Of a DNA stretch of 64,000 nucleotides, positions 22,397 through 35,186 are shown piece after piece. The stretch is from positions 40,186,164 through 40,250,163 of the forward strand of contig CP092874.1 of NCBI GenBank assembly GCA_030710605.1, given 5' to 3'. Both the position numbers and the translations under genes were made by a program. The notes under the pieces are model-generated. The model did not search any database, was not told the DNA's origin, and saw only the letters and a list, made by a program, of their open reading frames with translations. The stretch comes from Cordylochernes scorpioides (taxonomy: Eukaryota > Arthropoda > Arachnida > Pseudoscorpiones > Chernetidae). Position 1 is the stretch's first letter; the number at the start of each line of letters is the position of its first letter.

Positions 22397-22449
22397 TTTA
22401 CATATATTAAAATCAACATTTTCTTACTGTTACGTTTAATTACTGCTAA

Positions 22450-23160
22450 TCTCTATATATAAAAATGAATGTATGTCTGTCTATATGTCAATTATTAATT
22501 GGACTGAGCGAGTATTGTGAGTTTCATTATTCTATATGGTCTGGAAGCATATTAAAATTAAATATACAAAATGTGAAAGGAAATTTGGAAATTTGTCCGT
22601 TCTTGGCCAACCTGACAACCCAGAAGTCTGAAAATTGGACAGATAGCATTGTCATCAGGTTTGAACATGTGTGCCAAATTTCATATTTCTAGGTGCCCTA
22701 TAAGTATATTAATAAAAATTGATTACAAGATTTGGCGACAGACATCCAGACAGACAGACATGGAGGCAAGTTAAATAAAGCTTTTAAATAAAAAGTTGAT
22801 CAATCTCAATGAAAATGGTACCATCAGAAAGAGCGTAAAAAGTATACCAAGAAAGTTTTACCAAGAAGGAGAAATCGAAGGAAAATCGCTAAAAAACGAA
22901 CGGTTCGCGAGATATTGTAAAACAAAATAAATTAATTTAAATATACAAATTGAAAGGAAATTAGGAAATTTGTCCGTTCTTGGCCAACCTGACAACCCAG
23001 AAGTCTGAAAATTTGTCAAGCTAGTATTGTCATCAGGTTTGAACATGTGTACCAAATTTCATATTTCTAGCTGCCAAATAAGTATATTAAAAATTGATTA
23101 CAAGATTTGGCGACAGACATCCAAACAGATAGGCAAGTTAAATAAAAGCTTTTAATAAAG
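22450..23160 (+). repeat. Helitron-like 5' end followed by two repeats of about 185 bp
   Basis: TCTCTATATATAAAAATGAA at 22450 follows an A and looks like a Helitron 5' end. Downstream, a block with TTGTCCGTTCTTGGCCAACC, a CATCAGGTTTGAACATGTGT stretch and ACAGACATCC occurs at about 22577-22760. It recurs in the same direction at about 22955-23130. I found no matching 3' CTAG hairpin nearby. Confidence 0.6.
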
Positions 23161-23595
23161 TGATTAGGTTTGAGTCGAAAGACGATCCATTGGATATCTT
23201 CTATATAGATAATACCGTAACAGAGTTTTCCATTGTAAAGTCCTGAGCTATCTCCTCCGAAGATTCTGAACTACACATAACAATCTATATACCAAAAATT
23301 TCGTTATTTTTTTCTTCGTATGATAGGCCTGTTTTTATTTTGCTAATGTTAACAGTTATTTTTATTTTTTAATTTAATCTATTTTACAATCGTAGATTTT
23401 TTGCATTTATCATCATCAATTCATTTGTTTTGAAATGCGTAAAAATGTGTTTTGAAATAATATATATTTCTGATTCATTTGATTATAATTATAATTTGTA
23501 AGTACTTTGTTATAGTTTTTCATTTAAATATATAAATTTTTCGAATTGTAGATTGAATTATTACTTTTATTCTATAATAATTATCTTTTATAAGT

Positions 23596-24340
23596 GTTTG
23601 TTATAGTTTTTCATTTGAATTTAGCACAATTTTTGTATCTGGTTATCTTTTTTGGCATCTTTTCATCTCTCTTTGGCATCTTTTTTTTTTTCTCATTAAT
23701 AAGACCTAATCCAAATAATTTAATAGTGTGTGACGTTTCAGCAACAGCATCAGACAAAAGAATAAATGAACTAAAGAATAAAATCTCATTTTTTCTTTTG
23801 TCTGATGATGGTGACATTTGGATTAGGTCTTATTTTTTTTTATTAATTTGTTATAGTTTTTCATTTGAATTTAACTCCATTTTTGTGTCTTATTTAATAA
23901 ATGAACTAAAGAATAAAATCTCATTTATTCTTTTGTCTGATTTTTGTGTCTGATTTTCCTTTTTTACAGTGTTTGTTATAGTTTTTCATTTGAATTTAGC
24001 ACAATTTTTGTATCTGGTTATCTTTTTTGGCATCTTTTCATCTCTCTTTGGCATCTTTTTTTTTTCTCATTAATAAGACCTAATCCAAATAATTTAATAG
24101 TGTGTGACGTTTCAGCAACAGCATCAGACAAAAGAATAAATGAACTAAAGAATAAAATCTCATTTTTTCTTTTGTCTGATGATGGTGACATTTGGATTAG
24201 GTCTTATTTTTTTTTATTAATTTGTTATAGTTTTTCATTTGAATTTAGCTCCATTTTTGTGTCTTATTTAATAAATGAACTAAAGAATAAAATCTCATTT
24301 ATTCTTTTGTCTGATTTTTGTGTCTGATTTTCTTTTTTAC
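23596..24340 (+). repeat. Tandem repeat of about 374 bp, two units
   Basis: A block starting TGTTTGTTATAGTTTTTCAT at 23596 repeats at about 23970 (offset 374) and again at about 26455. Each holds AAGACCTAATCCAAATAATT, GTGTGTGACGTTTCAGCAAC and an inverted partner. Inverted copies lie near 36530 and 36900. Frames reading through these blocks are simple-sequence artefacts. Confidence 0.75.
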
Positions 24341-24652
24341 AGTATCTTTCATAATACCTGATTTGATTACTTGCTCTGTTATAGTTTTTCATTTAAATTT
24401 AGCTCCATTTTTGTGTCTGTTGTTTTTTTTTTCTTCTCATAAATAGGCTGATGCTGTATTTGTGTACTCAATTGTTGCTTTTTGTGTCTGGTTTCTTTTT
24501 TGCTGTATTTTTTTGGAATCCTTTTTTTTTTTCATCAATTTTTCCTCACATGCTTGGAATTTTCTTTTTATGCCTGTCCTGGCTTTCAGTTTTATAGTTC
24601 TCCTCTGCTTGGTTCTTATTTTACCTTTTTTTTTTTTTCAGCGTCTTCTGTC

Positions 24653-24819
24653 ATGCCTCGCAAAGGCCGTGGAAGACTCACTCCCCTAACAGCTAGGCGT
24701 GCTAATATGACTCCGCCGCAGACACAAAACCCCAATTGCTATTTCTCTTGTTTACTTTTTTACCAATGCCTATAATTTTTCACCTGAAAGATTTTTTATT
24801 TTGTTTGTTATTCAATAAA
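24653..24819 (+). pseudogene. Short basic ORF, copy 1, frameshifted
   Basis: Same start as the 54-codon ORF at 27129 (MPRKGRGRLTPLTARRANMT), preceded by a polypyrimidine tract and CAG. An extra C in ACTCCGCCGC (ACTCGCCGC in the other copies) shifts the frame after about residue 20. Function is unknown; see the intact copy. Confidence 0.55.
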
Positions 24820-24869
24820 TTATTATCACTTATTTTTGGTCTTCTTTTTACTTACTTATTTTACTGGGG

Positions 24870-24947
24870 GTTGGTGGAAGGATGGTCTAAGCCGTTGGTT
24901 TTCGACCGCTACGACCCGGGTTCGATTCCCGCATTGGGCACTTTTTT
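24870..24947 (+). other. tRNA-like module, copy 1
   Basis: An A-box-like TGGTCTAAGCCG (24883-24894) and a perfect B-box GGTTCGATTCC (24919-24929) are followed by a T6 run (24942-24947) of RNA polymerase III terminator type. The T-arm CGGGTTCGATTCCCG folds, but I could not pair an acceptor stem. I read it as a tRNA-derived sequence or pseudo-tRNA rather than a functional tRNA. It is conserved in all three repeat copies. Confidence 0.6.
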
Positions 24948-27128
24948 CTGAAAAATTAAAAAAAAAATGCTCCAATGGCTTCCGATTCTTGCAAAAGTCC
25001 AACCCCACCAGCAAGCGCAAGTAATCAAACGGGGCTCTGGCACATTTGTAAATGCAAAGTCGAACTGCTTTTCACATGTTTAGACATGTGGTGTACTTAC
25101 AGTTAAAGCAGTCGCCCTACTCTACCCACCATGATTATCAAGGCCTGTACCACGTGTACTAGGGATAAGCAAAAAAAAAAATATATTTTACTCATTGATC
25201 TATACATACAATTATTTGCATACAATTATTTACACACAAATATATGCATACAATTATATACATACACTTTTCTACATTTTTGCACTCTGCAGTCTAATAT
25301 GTTGTTAATAATAGGGGTTTTAGACAAATATCAACTGTTGAAATTTGATTTTCCCAAAATAGTTGAATTATCAAAAGTGTCGAATTAGTTTAGTCATATG
25401 ATAGGCCGTAGGTCGAGACTTCCAAAAATGGTCGAATTATCGTGTGTTGAATTAATTAGAAGATATTGTATATATAAAAATATAGAATTGTTGTTTTTAA
25501 TGAGGTCTTTTAATGAATTTATTCCTTTAATATGTTGTCGTATCTGCAATTTTTTTCATTTCCAAAATATTTATTTACACTTTCACCAATGCCTATAGGA
25601 TCTTTGCGATGGAACAGGTATGGTGTTCTAGCGCATGTGCTCTCATGTCCTTGAAGCACATATACTGACAGTACCCAAAGTTGAACACACTGTATAATGT
25701 CTAAAATATATGACTATAAAGAGGGCTCAAGGCCAAACCTTTGCTACAAGAGCCTGTGTTTACGCACAGACGACTTTATGTTTTAATGAGGTCTTTAAAA
25801 TGAATTTATTCCTTTAATATGTTGTCATATCTGCAATTTTTTTTCATTTCCAAAATATTTATTTACACTTTCACCAATGCCTATAGGATCTTTGCGATGG
25901 AACAGGTATGGTGTTCTAGCGCATGTGCTCTCATGTCCTTGAAGCACATATACTGACAGTACCCAAAGTTAAACACACTGTATAATGTCTGAAATATTTT
26001 TGGCCCCTTCGGATACCAACCTTCGCTTCATTCTAGAGAGGCGTTAGTTTTCAATAAGGTTGGCTTTTGCTATGACTATAAATAAGGCTCAAGGCCAAAC
26101 CTTGGCTACAAGAGCCTGTGTTTACGCACGGACAACTTTAAGTGGCTTTTTCAAGTGTGCGAACATTGGATAGCATACATGTAAAGATGACCCATATCTT
26201 TTGCTCCTTCAGATTTCAGACTTCCGTTCATTCTGAAGAGGCATCAGTTTTCACTAAAGTTGGCTTTTGCTATGACTATAAATAATATTTGGGTTCTTCC
26301 TACAAGAGCCTGTGTTTATGCATGGACAGCTCTATGCGGCTTTTTCATGTGTTTGAACTTTGTACAAAATACATATAAATTAATAAATGAACTAAAGAAT
26401 AAAATCTCATTTATTCTTTTGTCTGATTTTTGTGTCTGATTTTCTTTTTTACAGTGTTTGTTATAGTTTTTCATTTGAATTTAGCACAATTTTTGTATCT
26501 GGTTATCTTTTTTGGCATCTTTTCATCTCTCTTTGGCATCTTTTTTTTTCTCATTAATAAGACCTAATCCAAATAATTTAATAGTGTGTGACGTTTCAGC
26601 AACAGCATCAGACAAAAGAATAAATGAACTAAAGAATAAAATCTCATTTTTTCTTTTGTCTGATGATGGTGACATTTGGATTAGGTCTTATTTTTTTTTA
26701 TTAATTTGTTATAGTTTTTCATTTGAATTTAGCTCCATTTTTGTGTCTTATTTAATAAATGAACTAAAGAATAAAATCTCATTTATTCTTTTGTCTGATT
26801 TTTGTGTCTGATTTTCTTTTTTACAGTCTCTTCATAATGCCTGATTTGATTACTCGATCTGTTATAGTTTTTCATTTAAATTTAGCTCCATTTTTGTGTC
26901 TTTTTTTTTTCTTCTCATAAATAGCCTGATGCTGTATTTGTGTACTCAATTGTTGCTTTTTGTGTCTGGTTTCTTTTTTGCTGTATTTTTTTTGGAATCC
27001 TTTTTTTTTTCATCAATTGTTTCCTCACATGCTTGGAATTTTCTTTTTATGCCTGTGCTGGCTTTCAGTTTTATAGTTTTCCTCTGCTTGGTTCTTATTT
27101 TACCTTTTTTTTTTCAGCGTCTTCTGTC

Positions 27129-27293
27129 ATGCCTCGCAAAGGCCGTGGAAGACTCACTCCTCTAACAGCTAGGCGTGCTAATATGACTCGCCGCAGACAC
27201 AAAACCCCAATTGCTATTTCTCTTGTTTACTTTTTTACCAATGCCTATAATTTTTCACCTGAAAGATTTTTTATTTTGTTTGTTATTCAATAA
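27129..27293 (+). CDS. Hypothetical 54-residue basic protein, copy 2
   Basis: I do not recognise this protein with confidence. The ORF opens MPRKGRGRLTPLTARRANMT, continues with RRRHKT (strongly basic, nuclear-localisation-like) and ends in a hydrophobic aromatic tail that may be non-coding run-on. A pyrimidine tract and TTTTCAG lie just upstream of the ATG, so it may be an exon with a 3' splice site. It stays open here and in the inverted copy (35826-35990). Arthropod Helitron Rep/Hel proteins often start with a comparable basic MPR-rich leader, so a captured Helitron N-terminus is one possibility. That is weak inference. Confidence 0.4.
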   Translation: MPRKGRGRLTPLTARRANMTRRRHKTPIAISLVYFFTNAYNFSPERFFILFVIQ

Positions 27294-27340
27294 ATTATTA
27301 TCACTTATTTTTGGTCTTCTTTTTGCTTACTTATTTTACT

Positions 27341-27422
27341 GGGGGTTGGTGGAAGGATGGTCTAAGCCGTTGGTTTTCGAACGCTACGACCCAGGTTCGA
27401 TTCCCGCATTGGGCACTTTTTT
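27341..27422 (+). other. tRNA-like module, copy 2
   Basis: Same A-box-like TGGTCTAAGCCG (27358-27369), B-box GGTTCGATTCC (27394-27404) and T6 run (27417-27422). It differs from copy 1 at two positions in the variable-arm region (GAACGC, CCCAGG), one of which weakens the T stem. Confidence 0.6.
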
Positions 27423-28214
27423 CTGAAAAATAAAAAAAAAATGCTCCAATGGCTTCCGATTCTTGCAAAAGTCCAACCCCACCAGCAAGCGCAAGTAATC
27501 AAACGGGGCTCTGGCACATTTGTAAATGCAAAGTCGAACTGCTTTTCACATGTTTAGACATGTGGTGTACTTACAGTTAAAGCAGTCCGCCTACTCTACC
27601 CACCATGATTATCAAGGCCTGTACCACGTGTACTAGGGATAAGCAAAAAAAAAAATATTTTACTCATTGATCTATACATACAATTATTTGCATACAATTA
27701 TTTACATACAAATATATGCATACAATTATATACATACACTTTTCTACATTTTTGCACTCTGCAGTCTAATATGTTGTTAATAATAGGGGTTTTATAAACA
27801 AATATCAACTGTTGAAATTTGATTTTCCAAAATAGTTGAATTATCGAAAGTGTCGAATTAGTTTGTCATATGATAGGCCGTAGGGTCGAGACTTCCAAAA
27901 ATGGTCGAATTATCGTGTGTTGAATTAATTAGATTATATTGTATGTATAAAAATATAGAATTGTTGTTTTTAATGAGGTCTTTTAAATGAATTTATTCCT
28001 TTAATATGTTGTCGTATCTGCAATTTTTTTTCATTTCCAAAATATTTATTTACACTTTCACCAATGCCTATAGGATCTTTGCGATGGAACAGGTATGGTG
28101 TTCTAGCGCATGTGCTCTCATGTTCTTGAAGCACATATACTGACAGTACCCAAAGTTGAACACACTGTATAATTTTGAAATATATGACTATAAAGAGGGC
28201 TCAAGGTCAAACCT

Positions 28215-29985
28215 TTGCTACAAGAGCCTGTGTTTACGCACAGACGACTTTATGGTTTTAATGAGGTCTTTAAAATGAATTTATTCCTTTAATATGTGTC
28301 ATATCTGCAATTTTTTTTCATTTCCAAAATATTTATTTACACTTTCACCAATGCCTATAGGATCTTTGCGATGGAACAGGTATGGTGTTCTAGCGCATGT
28401 GCTCTCATGTCCTTGAAGCACATATACTGACAGTACCCAAAGTTAAACACACTGTATAATGTCTGAAATATCTTTGGCCCCTTCGGATACCAACCTTCGC
28501 TTCATTCTAGAGAGGCGTTAGTTTTCACTAAGGTTGGCTTTTGCTATGACTATAAATAAGGCTCAAGGCCAAACCTTGGCTACAAGAGCCTGTGTTTACG
28601 CACGGACAACTTTAAGTGGCTTTTTCAAGTGTGCGAACATTGGATAGCATACATGTAAAGATGACCCATATCTTTTGCTCCTTCAGATTTCAGACTTCCA
28701 TTCATAATGAAGAGGCATCAGTTTTCACTAAAGTTGGCTTTTGCTATGACTATAAATAATATTTGGGTTCTTCCTACAAGAGCCTGTGTTTATGCATGGA
28801 CAGCTCTATGCGGCTTTTTCATGTGTTTGAACTTTGTACAAAATACATATAAATTTGAACCCATGTATGAATAAAAATAGATATTTATTTTTAATGAGTC
28901 CTTTAGATTAATTCCTTTTATAACTAGTCTCCACTGCAATATAGTTGGCATCTCTTTTTTTCTGATTTATTTTCTTATATTATTTTTTAATTTTAAATAT
29001 ATTTATATATAAACTTTTCACTAATGTCTATAGTTTCTCAACTCAAAGGAATTTATTTTATTAGTATTTTGTTAATACACTATTATCAATTATTTTGATT
29101 TTGGACTTCTCTTTATTTACTAATTTTTCCCATTTCTCTATACATAAATTTCGTGCAATTTTCAGTGGCTGCCTTCGCCTCTGTAATACCTTTTTACCGG
29201 TAAAGTTGTATTTAAACAACAATCAACCTTGTAAATTTGATTTTTGAAATGGTCGAATTATCGAAAGTGTCGAATTATCGTTAGTGTCGAATTACAGTTT
29301 GTTTATTTATTTTTTAATAAGGTCCTCTTATCTTATCTGCAATATAGTTGTATTGTTCGAAATTTTATTTTCTAATTTTTTAATTTTTTTCTTTTTTTTT
29401 TTTCACTCTAATAATATTTATTTAAATCTAATAATTTTTATTTAATGCAATTTGAATCAGTGTTTCCTCAGTGTTAACAGTTTGAGTGTTAGAATGCGGA
29501 GAAGCAAAATAACTCCCTACTGAATTTCTCAATAGTCTTACTCCCAGAGGAATGCATCCACACCAGTTAAACTCTAGGTTGGTGCTATTGTTATGCTTCT
29601 GAGAAGTTTTAATCCTAAGCAGGGTCTTTGAAAATGGTACACGTGTGGTGATACAATGCAAGATATGGGTCATCTTTACATGTGTGCTATCCAATGTTCG
29701 CACACTTAAAAAAGCCACTTAAAGTTGTCCGTGCGTAAACACAGGCTCTTGTAGCCAAGGTTTGGCCTTGAGCCTTATTTATAGTCATAGCAAAAGCCAA
29801 CCTTAGTGAAAATAACGCCTCTCTAGAATGAAGCGAAGGTTGGTATCCGAAGGGGCAAAAGATATTTCAGACACTATACAGTGTGTTCAACCTTGGGCAC
29901 GTCAGTATATGTGCTCCAAGGACATGAGAGCACATGCGCTGAAACACCATACGTGTTCCATCGCAAAGATCCTAAAGGCATTGGA
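28215..29985 (+). repeat. Partial direct copy of repeat unit X
   Basis: Corresponds to 17565-19335 with a constant offset of 10,650. It ends abruptly at ATCCTAAAGGCATTGG, where the sequence switches to an inverted copy of the P2 right arm. This is the left arm of palindrome P3 next to its spacer. Confidence 0.88.
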
Positions 29986-29999
29986 CAAAATTAAATATT

Positions 30000-32900
30000 C
30001 ACCACTTCTGATAATTCAACCATTTTAAAATGCAAATTTCGACGATTGATGTTTACTTACAACTTTACTAATAAAAAGGTATTATAGATGCGAGCAACGA
30101 AACATTTTTGAACCCATATAACGCAAATTCATATCCTCACCTATAGGGTGTCAAGCCTAAAGGATGCGAATTCATGTCCCTGATTTCTAAAAATTAACAT
30201 AAAATTGTAGGCTACCAACGCGAATTCGCGTCTACTGGGATCTTTTCCCATACCTTCTTGCCTATTTATCAGTGGGTTGGGTTGGGGGGATATGTCAGCT
30301 GTCCCAATGTACCTGTAAAATGTCACATGCGACCGAGTTCAAGCAGCCATTATTTTTATTTATTTCAAGCTATATAGATTACATTAAAAGAAAATAGCAT
30401 TTTTTAAACATGTTTTTATATGAACAACTCGATATTCATACGGCCCACTGCACCATGTAACTCTGGAATCATAAGTGCAAAAAACAGACATCCCTAAAGG
30501 ACTCCTTTAAAATATCTTCATGATTCTGTTTTAATAATATTCTTAAACATTTTTAATTTTTTGTTCATATTTATTTACTTTTCAATATAGAAAATAAGAT
30601 AACATAAAAGGGATAAATTCATTTAATGGACCTCACTAAAAACTGCATTTCTAGCCGAGTGACCCGGGCAACGACCCAGGTTTACCCGAAGGACCCACAG
30701 GTGAGAAACTATAGAAGAAAAATTTTAACAAATCAGAAAATGAAATTGCAAACAACAGAACTACACTACTTTAAGGACATGAGAGCACATGCACTGTATC
30801 ACCACACGTGCACCATTTTCAAAGACCCTGCTTAGGATTAAAACTTCTCAGAAGCATAACAATAGCACCAACCTACAGTTTAACTGGTGTGGATGCATGC
30901 CCTTGGGAGTAAGACTATTGAGAAATTCAGTAGGGAGTTATTTTGCTTCTCCGCATTCTAACACTCCAACTGTTAACACTGAGGAAACACTGACTCATGT
31001 TTGGTAAGCAATTTCAGGGTAGAAACTATAGACATTGGATTAAATAAATTATTAATTAAATTGCATTAAATAAAAATTATTAGATGTAAATAAATATTAA
31101 AGTGAAAAAAAAAAAAAGTAAAAAATTAACAAATTAGAAAATAAAATTTCGAACAATACAACTATATTGCAGATAAGATAAGAGGACCTTATTAAAAAAT
31201 AAATAAACAAACTGTAATTCGACACTATCGATAATTCGACACTTTCGATAATTCGACCTTTTCAAAAATCAAATTTACAAGGTTGATTGTTGTTTAAATA
31301 CAACTTTACCGGTAAAAAGGTATTACAGAGGCGAAGTCAGCCACTGAAAATGCACGAAATTTATGTATAGAGAAATGGGAAAAATTAGTAAATAAAGAGA
31401 AGTCCAAAATCAAAATAATTGATAATAGTGTATTAACAAAATACTAATACAATAAATTCCTTTGAGTTTAGAAACTATAGACATTATTGAAAAGTTTATA
31501 TATAAATATATATAAAATTAAAAAATAATATAAGAAAATAAATCAGAAAAAAGAGATGCCAACTATATTGCAGTGGAGACTACTTATAAAAGGAATTAAT
31601 CTAAAGGACTCATTAAAAATAAATTTCTATTTTTATTCATATGATAAAGTACTGAATAGCTTACCAAACAGGTAGGTTTATTACAACCTTGTAAGTTTGT
31701 AAGTTTAACCCACATATATATAAAATAAGAATGTAGTTTTTAATGAGGTCTTTCAAATGAATTTATTCCTTTAATATGTTGTCATATCTGCAATATAGAT
31801 TTGTTGTTTGCAATTTTCTTTTTTTTTTTCCTTTCAAATATATGTGTCCACTCTGAAATATAGTTTGTAAATTTATATTCCAATTTATTTTCTTATATAT
31901 ATATATATTTTTTTTATTTCCAAAATATTTATTTATGCTTTCACCAATGCCTTTAGGATCTTTGCGATGGAACACGTATGGTGTTTCAGAGCATGTGCTC
32001 TCATGTCCTTGGAGCACATATACTGACGTGCCCAAGGTTGAACACACTGTATAGTGTCTGAAATATCTTTGGCCCCTTCGGATACCAACCTTCGCTTCAT
32101 TCTAGAGAGGCGTTAGTTTTCACTAAGGTTGGCTTTTGCTATGACTATAAATAAGGCTCAAGGCCAAACCTTGGCTACAAGAGCCTGTGTTTACGCACGG
32201 ACAACTTTAAGTGGCTTTTTCAAGTGTGCGAACATTGGATAGCACACATGTAAAGATGACCCATATCTTGCATTGTATCACCACACGTGTACCATTTTCA
32301 AAGACCCTGCTTAGGATTAAAACTTCTCAGAAGCATAACAATAGCACCAACCTAGAGTTTAACTGGTGTGGATGCATTCCTCTGGGAGTAAGACTATTGA
32401 GAAATTCAGTAGGGAGTTATTTTGCTTCTCCGCATTCTAACACTCAAACTGTTAACACTGAGGAAACACTGACTCAAATTGCATTAAATAAAAATTATTA
32501 CATTTAAATAAATATTATTAGAGTGAAAAAAAAAAGAAAAATATTAACAAATTAGAAAATAAAATTTCGAACAATACAACTATATTGCAGATAAGATAAG
32601 AGGACCTTATTAAAAAATAAATAAACAAACTGTAATTCGACACTAACGATAATTCGACACTTTCGATAATTCGACCATTTCAAAAATCAAATTTACAAGG
32701 TTGATTGTTGTTTAAATACAACTTTACCGGTAAAAAGGTATTACAGAGGCGAAGGCAGCCACTGAAAAATGCACGAAATTTATGTATAGAGAAATGGGAA
32801 AAATTAGTAAATGAAGAGAAGTCCAAAATCAAAATAATTGATAATAGTGTATTAACAAAATACTAATACAATAAATTCCTTTGAGTTGAGAAACTATAGA

Positions 32901-33715
32901 CATTAGTGAAAAGTTTATATATAAATATATTTAAAATTAAAAAATAATATAAGAAAATATATCAGAAAAAAAGAGATGCCAACTATATTGCAATGGAGAC
33001 TACTTATAAAAGGAATTAATCTAAAGGACTCATTAAAAATAAATATCTATTTTTATTCATACATGGGTTCAAATTTATATGTATTTTGTACAAAGTTCAA
33101 ACACATGAAAAAGCCGCATAGAGCTGTCCATGCATAAACACAGGCTCTTGTAGGAAGAACCCAAATATTATTTATAGTCATAGCAAAAGCCAACTTTAGT
33201 GAAAACTGATGCCTCTTCAGAATGAATGGAAGTCTGAAATCTGAAGGAGCAAAAGATATGGGTCATCTTTACATGTATGCTATCCAATGTTCGCACACTT
33301 GAAAAAGCCACTTAAAGTTGTCCGTGCGTAAACACAGGCTCTTGTAGCCAAGGTTTGGCCTTGAGCCTTATTTATAGTCATAGCAAAAGCCAACCTTAGT
33401 GAAAACTAACGCCTCTCTAGAATGAAGCGAAGGTTGGTATCCGAAGGGACCAAAGATATTTCAGACATTATACAGTGTGTTTAACTTTGGGTACTGTCAG
33501 TATATGTGCTTCAAGGACATGAGAGCACATGCGCTAGAACACCATACCTGTTCCATCGCAAAGATCCTATAGGCATTGGTGAAAGTGTAAATAAATATTT
33601 TGGAAATGAAAAAAAATTGCAGATATGACAACATATTAAAGGAATAAATTCATTTTAAAGACCTCATTAAAACCATAAAGTCGTCTGTGCGTAAACACAG
33701 GCTCTTGTAGCAAAG
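30000..33715 (-). repeat. Inverted copy of repeat unit X
   Basis: Reverse complement of 17565-21290. It includes a minus-strand Helitron 3' end at 30651 (CTAGCCGAGTGACCCGGGCA), equivalent to 16914 and 20640. Its right half (31930-33715) pairs with 28215-29985 to form the inner arms of palindrome P3. Confidence 0.88.
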
Positions 33716-33993
33716 GTTTGACCTTGAGCCCTCTTTATAGTCATATATTTCAAAATTATACAGTGTGTTCAACTTTGGGTACTGTCAGTATATGTGCTTC
33801 AAGAACATGAGAGCACATGCGCTAGAACACCATACCTGTTCCATCGCAAAGATCCTATAGGCATTGGTGAAAGTGTAAATAAATATTTTGGAAATGAAAA
33901 AAAATTGCAGATACGACAACATATTAAAGGAATAAATTCATTTAAAAGACCTCATTAAAAACAACAATTCTATATTTTTATACATACAATATA

Positions 33994-35186
33994 CAGTATA
34001 ACCTCGTTAATTCGACACACCCCAATTCGACACTCGGCGATAATTCGACCATGTTCCGATGTCCCGACCTCCGGCCTATCAAATAACAAACCGTAATTCG
34101 ACAGTATCGATAATACGACAGTTCCGATAGTTCGACCATTTTAAAATTCGAATTTCGAAAGTTGAATGTTATTTTACATGCAACTTTACCGCTAAACGGT
34201 ATTACGGCGGCGACGATCGGCATCGGCGGGCGGCGACGATCGGCAACAGCGGGCGTCGATACGATCGCGCCTGCGCACTTTTGGTTTCTGGTTAGTTTAA
34301 GTTTCACTTTGCAGTGCCGTTGCGCAATTTCGCGGATGTTATTGTTGTTTTTTTTACGCGGGAATTTCGGCATCATGCGCTAACTAATAATAATTTTTAT
34401 TTTTTTATTTTTAACATTGAAATATTTTAGCTATTTTTAAATTTATAAATAATTTCTTTTTAAATAAATAAATCTTTATAAAATGATCCAACAATGATTA
34501 TGATAACATTTTATTTCAATATTCCATTTCTGTGTTATTATAAAAGATTTAAACACAAAATCAATAACACCTGCAGCAGCAGTGGATGCCTTTAATACAT
34601 TAAAATTTATTTATTAAAAGACATTTCAGAGGAAGAAAGGCATGCATGTTTTTTCAAAATGCCATCTGGAATACATCCTGAATAGGATTTCAGTGCAAAA
34701 ACAGATATCTATAAAGGATTTTTTTTTAAAGATCTTCATGATTATTTTAAAATAATATTTTAAAATTTTCTTTTTATTTACCATATTTATTTCCTTTCAA
34801 CTGCTATATTTTTCAATTAGAATAAAATATTATTTAATATATTATATTTAATATTTTAATGTCTGTAGAGTTAATATTTGATTATATTACTGAAAAGAAA
34901 CACATTACCAGTAAATTTATTTGTTACAATTATTTATGTTTCTAAAATATGTATTAATGCCATTTTGTCACTGATACTAAAAGTTAATCATGAAAATAAT
35001 ATAAAAACACACAATGGTTTCAATTAATATCATTAATTTATATTACAAAGCTATTAAAAAAAATATATATTTTAGCGAGTTAGATGATTACTTAATCATA
35101 TAACCATATAACCTTAATTCAACACTTCCTTTAATTCAACCGAAAGCTCTGATCCCTTGGGGTGTTGAATTAAAGAGGTTTGACTG
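33994..35186 (-). mobile_element. Nonautonomous Tigger derivative with empty site in the other arm
   Basis: Begins CAGTATAACCTCGTTAATTC and ends AATTAAAGAGGTTTGACTG, with TA on each side (33992-33993, 35187-35188). It is 1,193 bp and keeps the ends plus some subterminal sequence but no transposase. The mirrored position in the left arm (near 27940, ATTAGATTATATTGTATG) is uninterrupted, so the TA duplication and the complete element can be read directly. Confidence 0.92.

Larger units (their letters stand above)
23892..26380 (+). repeat. Direct repeat of about 2.48 kb, unit 1
   Basis: Matches 26381-28866 in the same orientation at an offset of 2,475-2,485. In order it contains the TAAGACC block, the basic ORF module, the tRNA-like module, a Tigger-end-like segment (25330-25480), and an internal tandem of about 290 bp (near 25500 and 25790). 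The unit-1/unit-2 junction is near 26380. Confidence 0.88.
26381..28866 (+). repeat. Direct repeat of about 2.48 kb, unit 2
   Basis: Second unit of the tandem described at 23892-26380. It carries the intact 54-codon ORF and the second tRNA-like module. Unlike unit 1, it runs on without a break into sequence equivalent to unit X (28215-29985). Confidence 0.88.

Noticed and set aside
24870..24947. Functional tRNA gene
   Set aside because: A-box-like, B-box and terminator sequences are present, but I cannot form an acceptor stem or a convincing anticodon arm.
24462..27426. Hydrophobic Phe/Leu-rich ORFs of 70-120 codons in the 23.5-27.4 kb and 35.6-36.6 kb repeats, resembling membrane proteins
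   Set aside because: They arise from T-rich simple sequence, overlap each other in different frames and shift between repeat copies. No consistent start or domain supports them.
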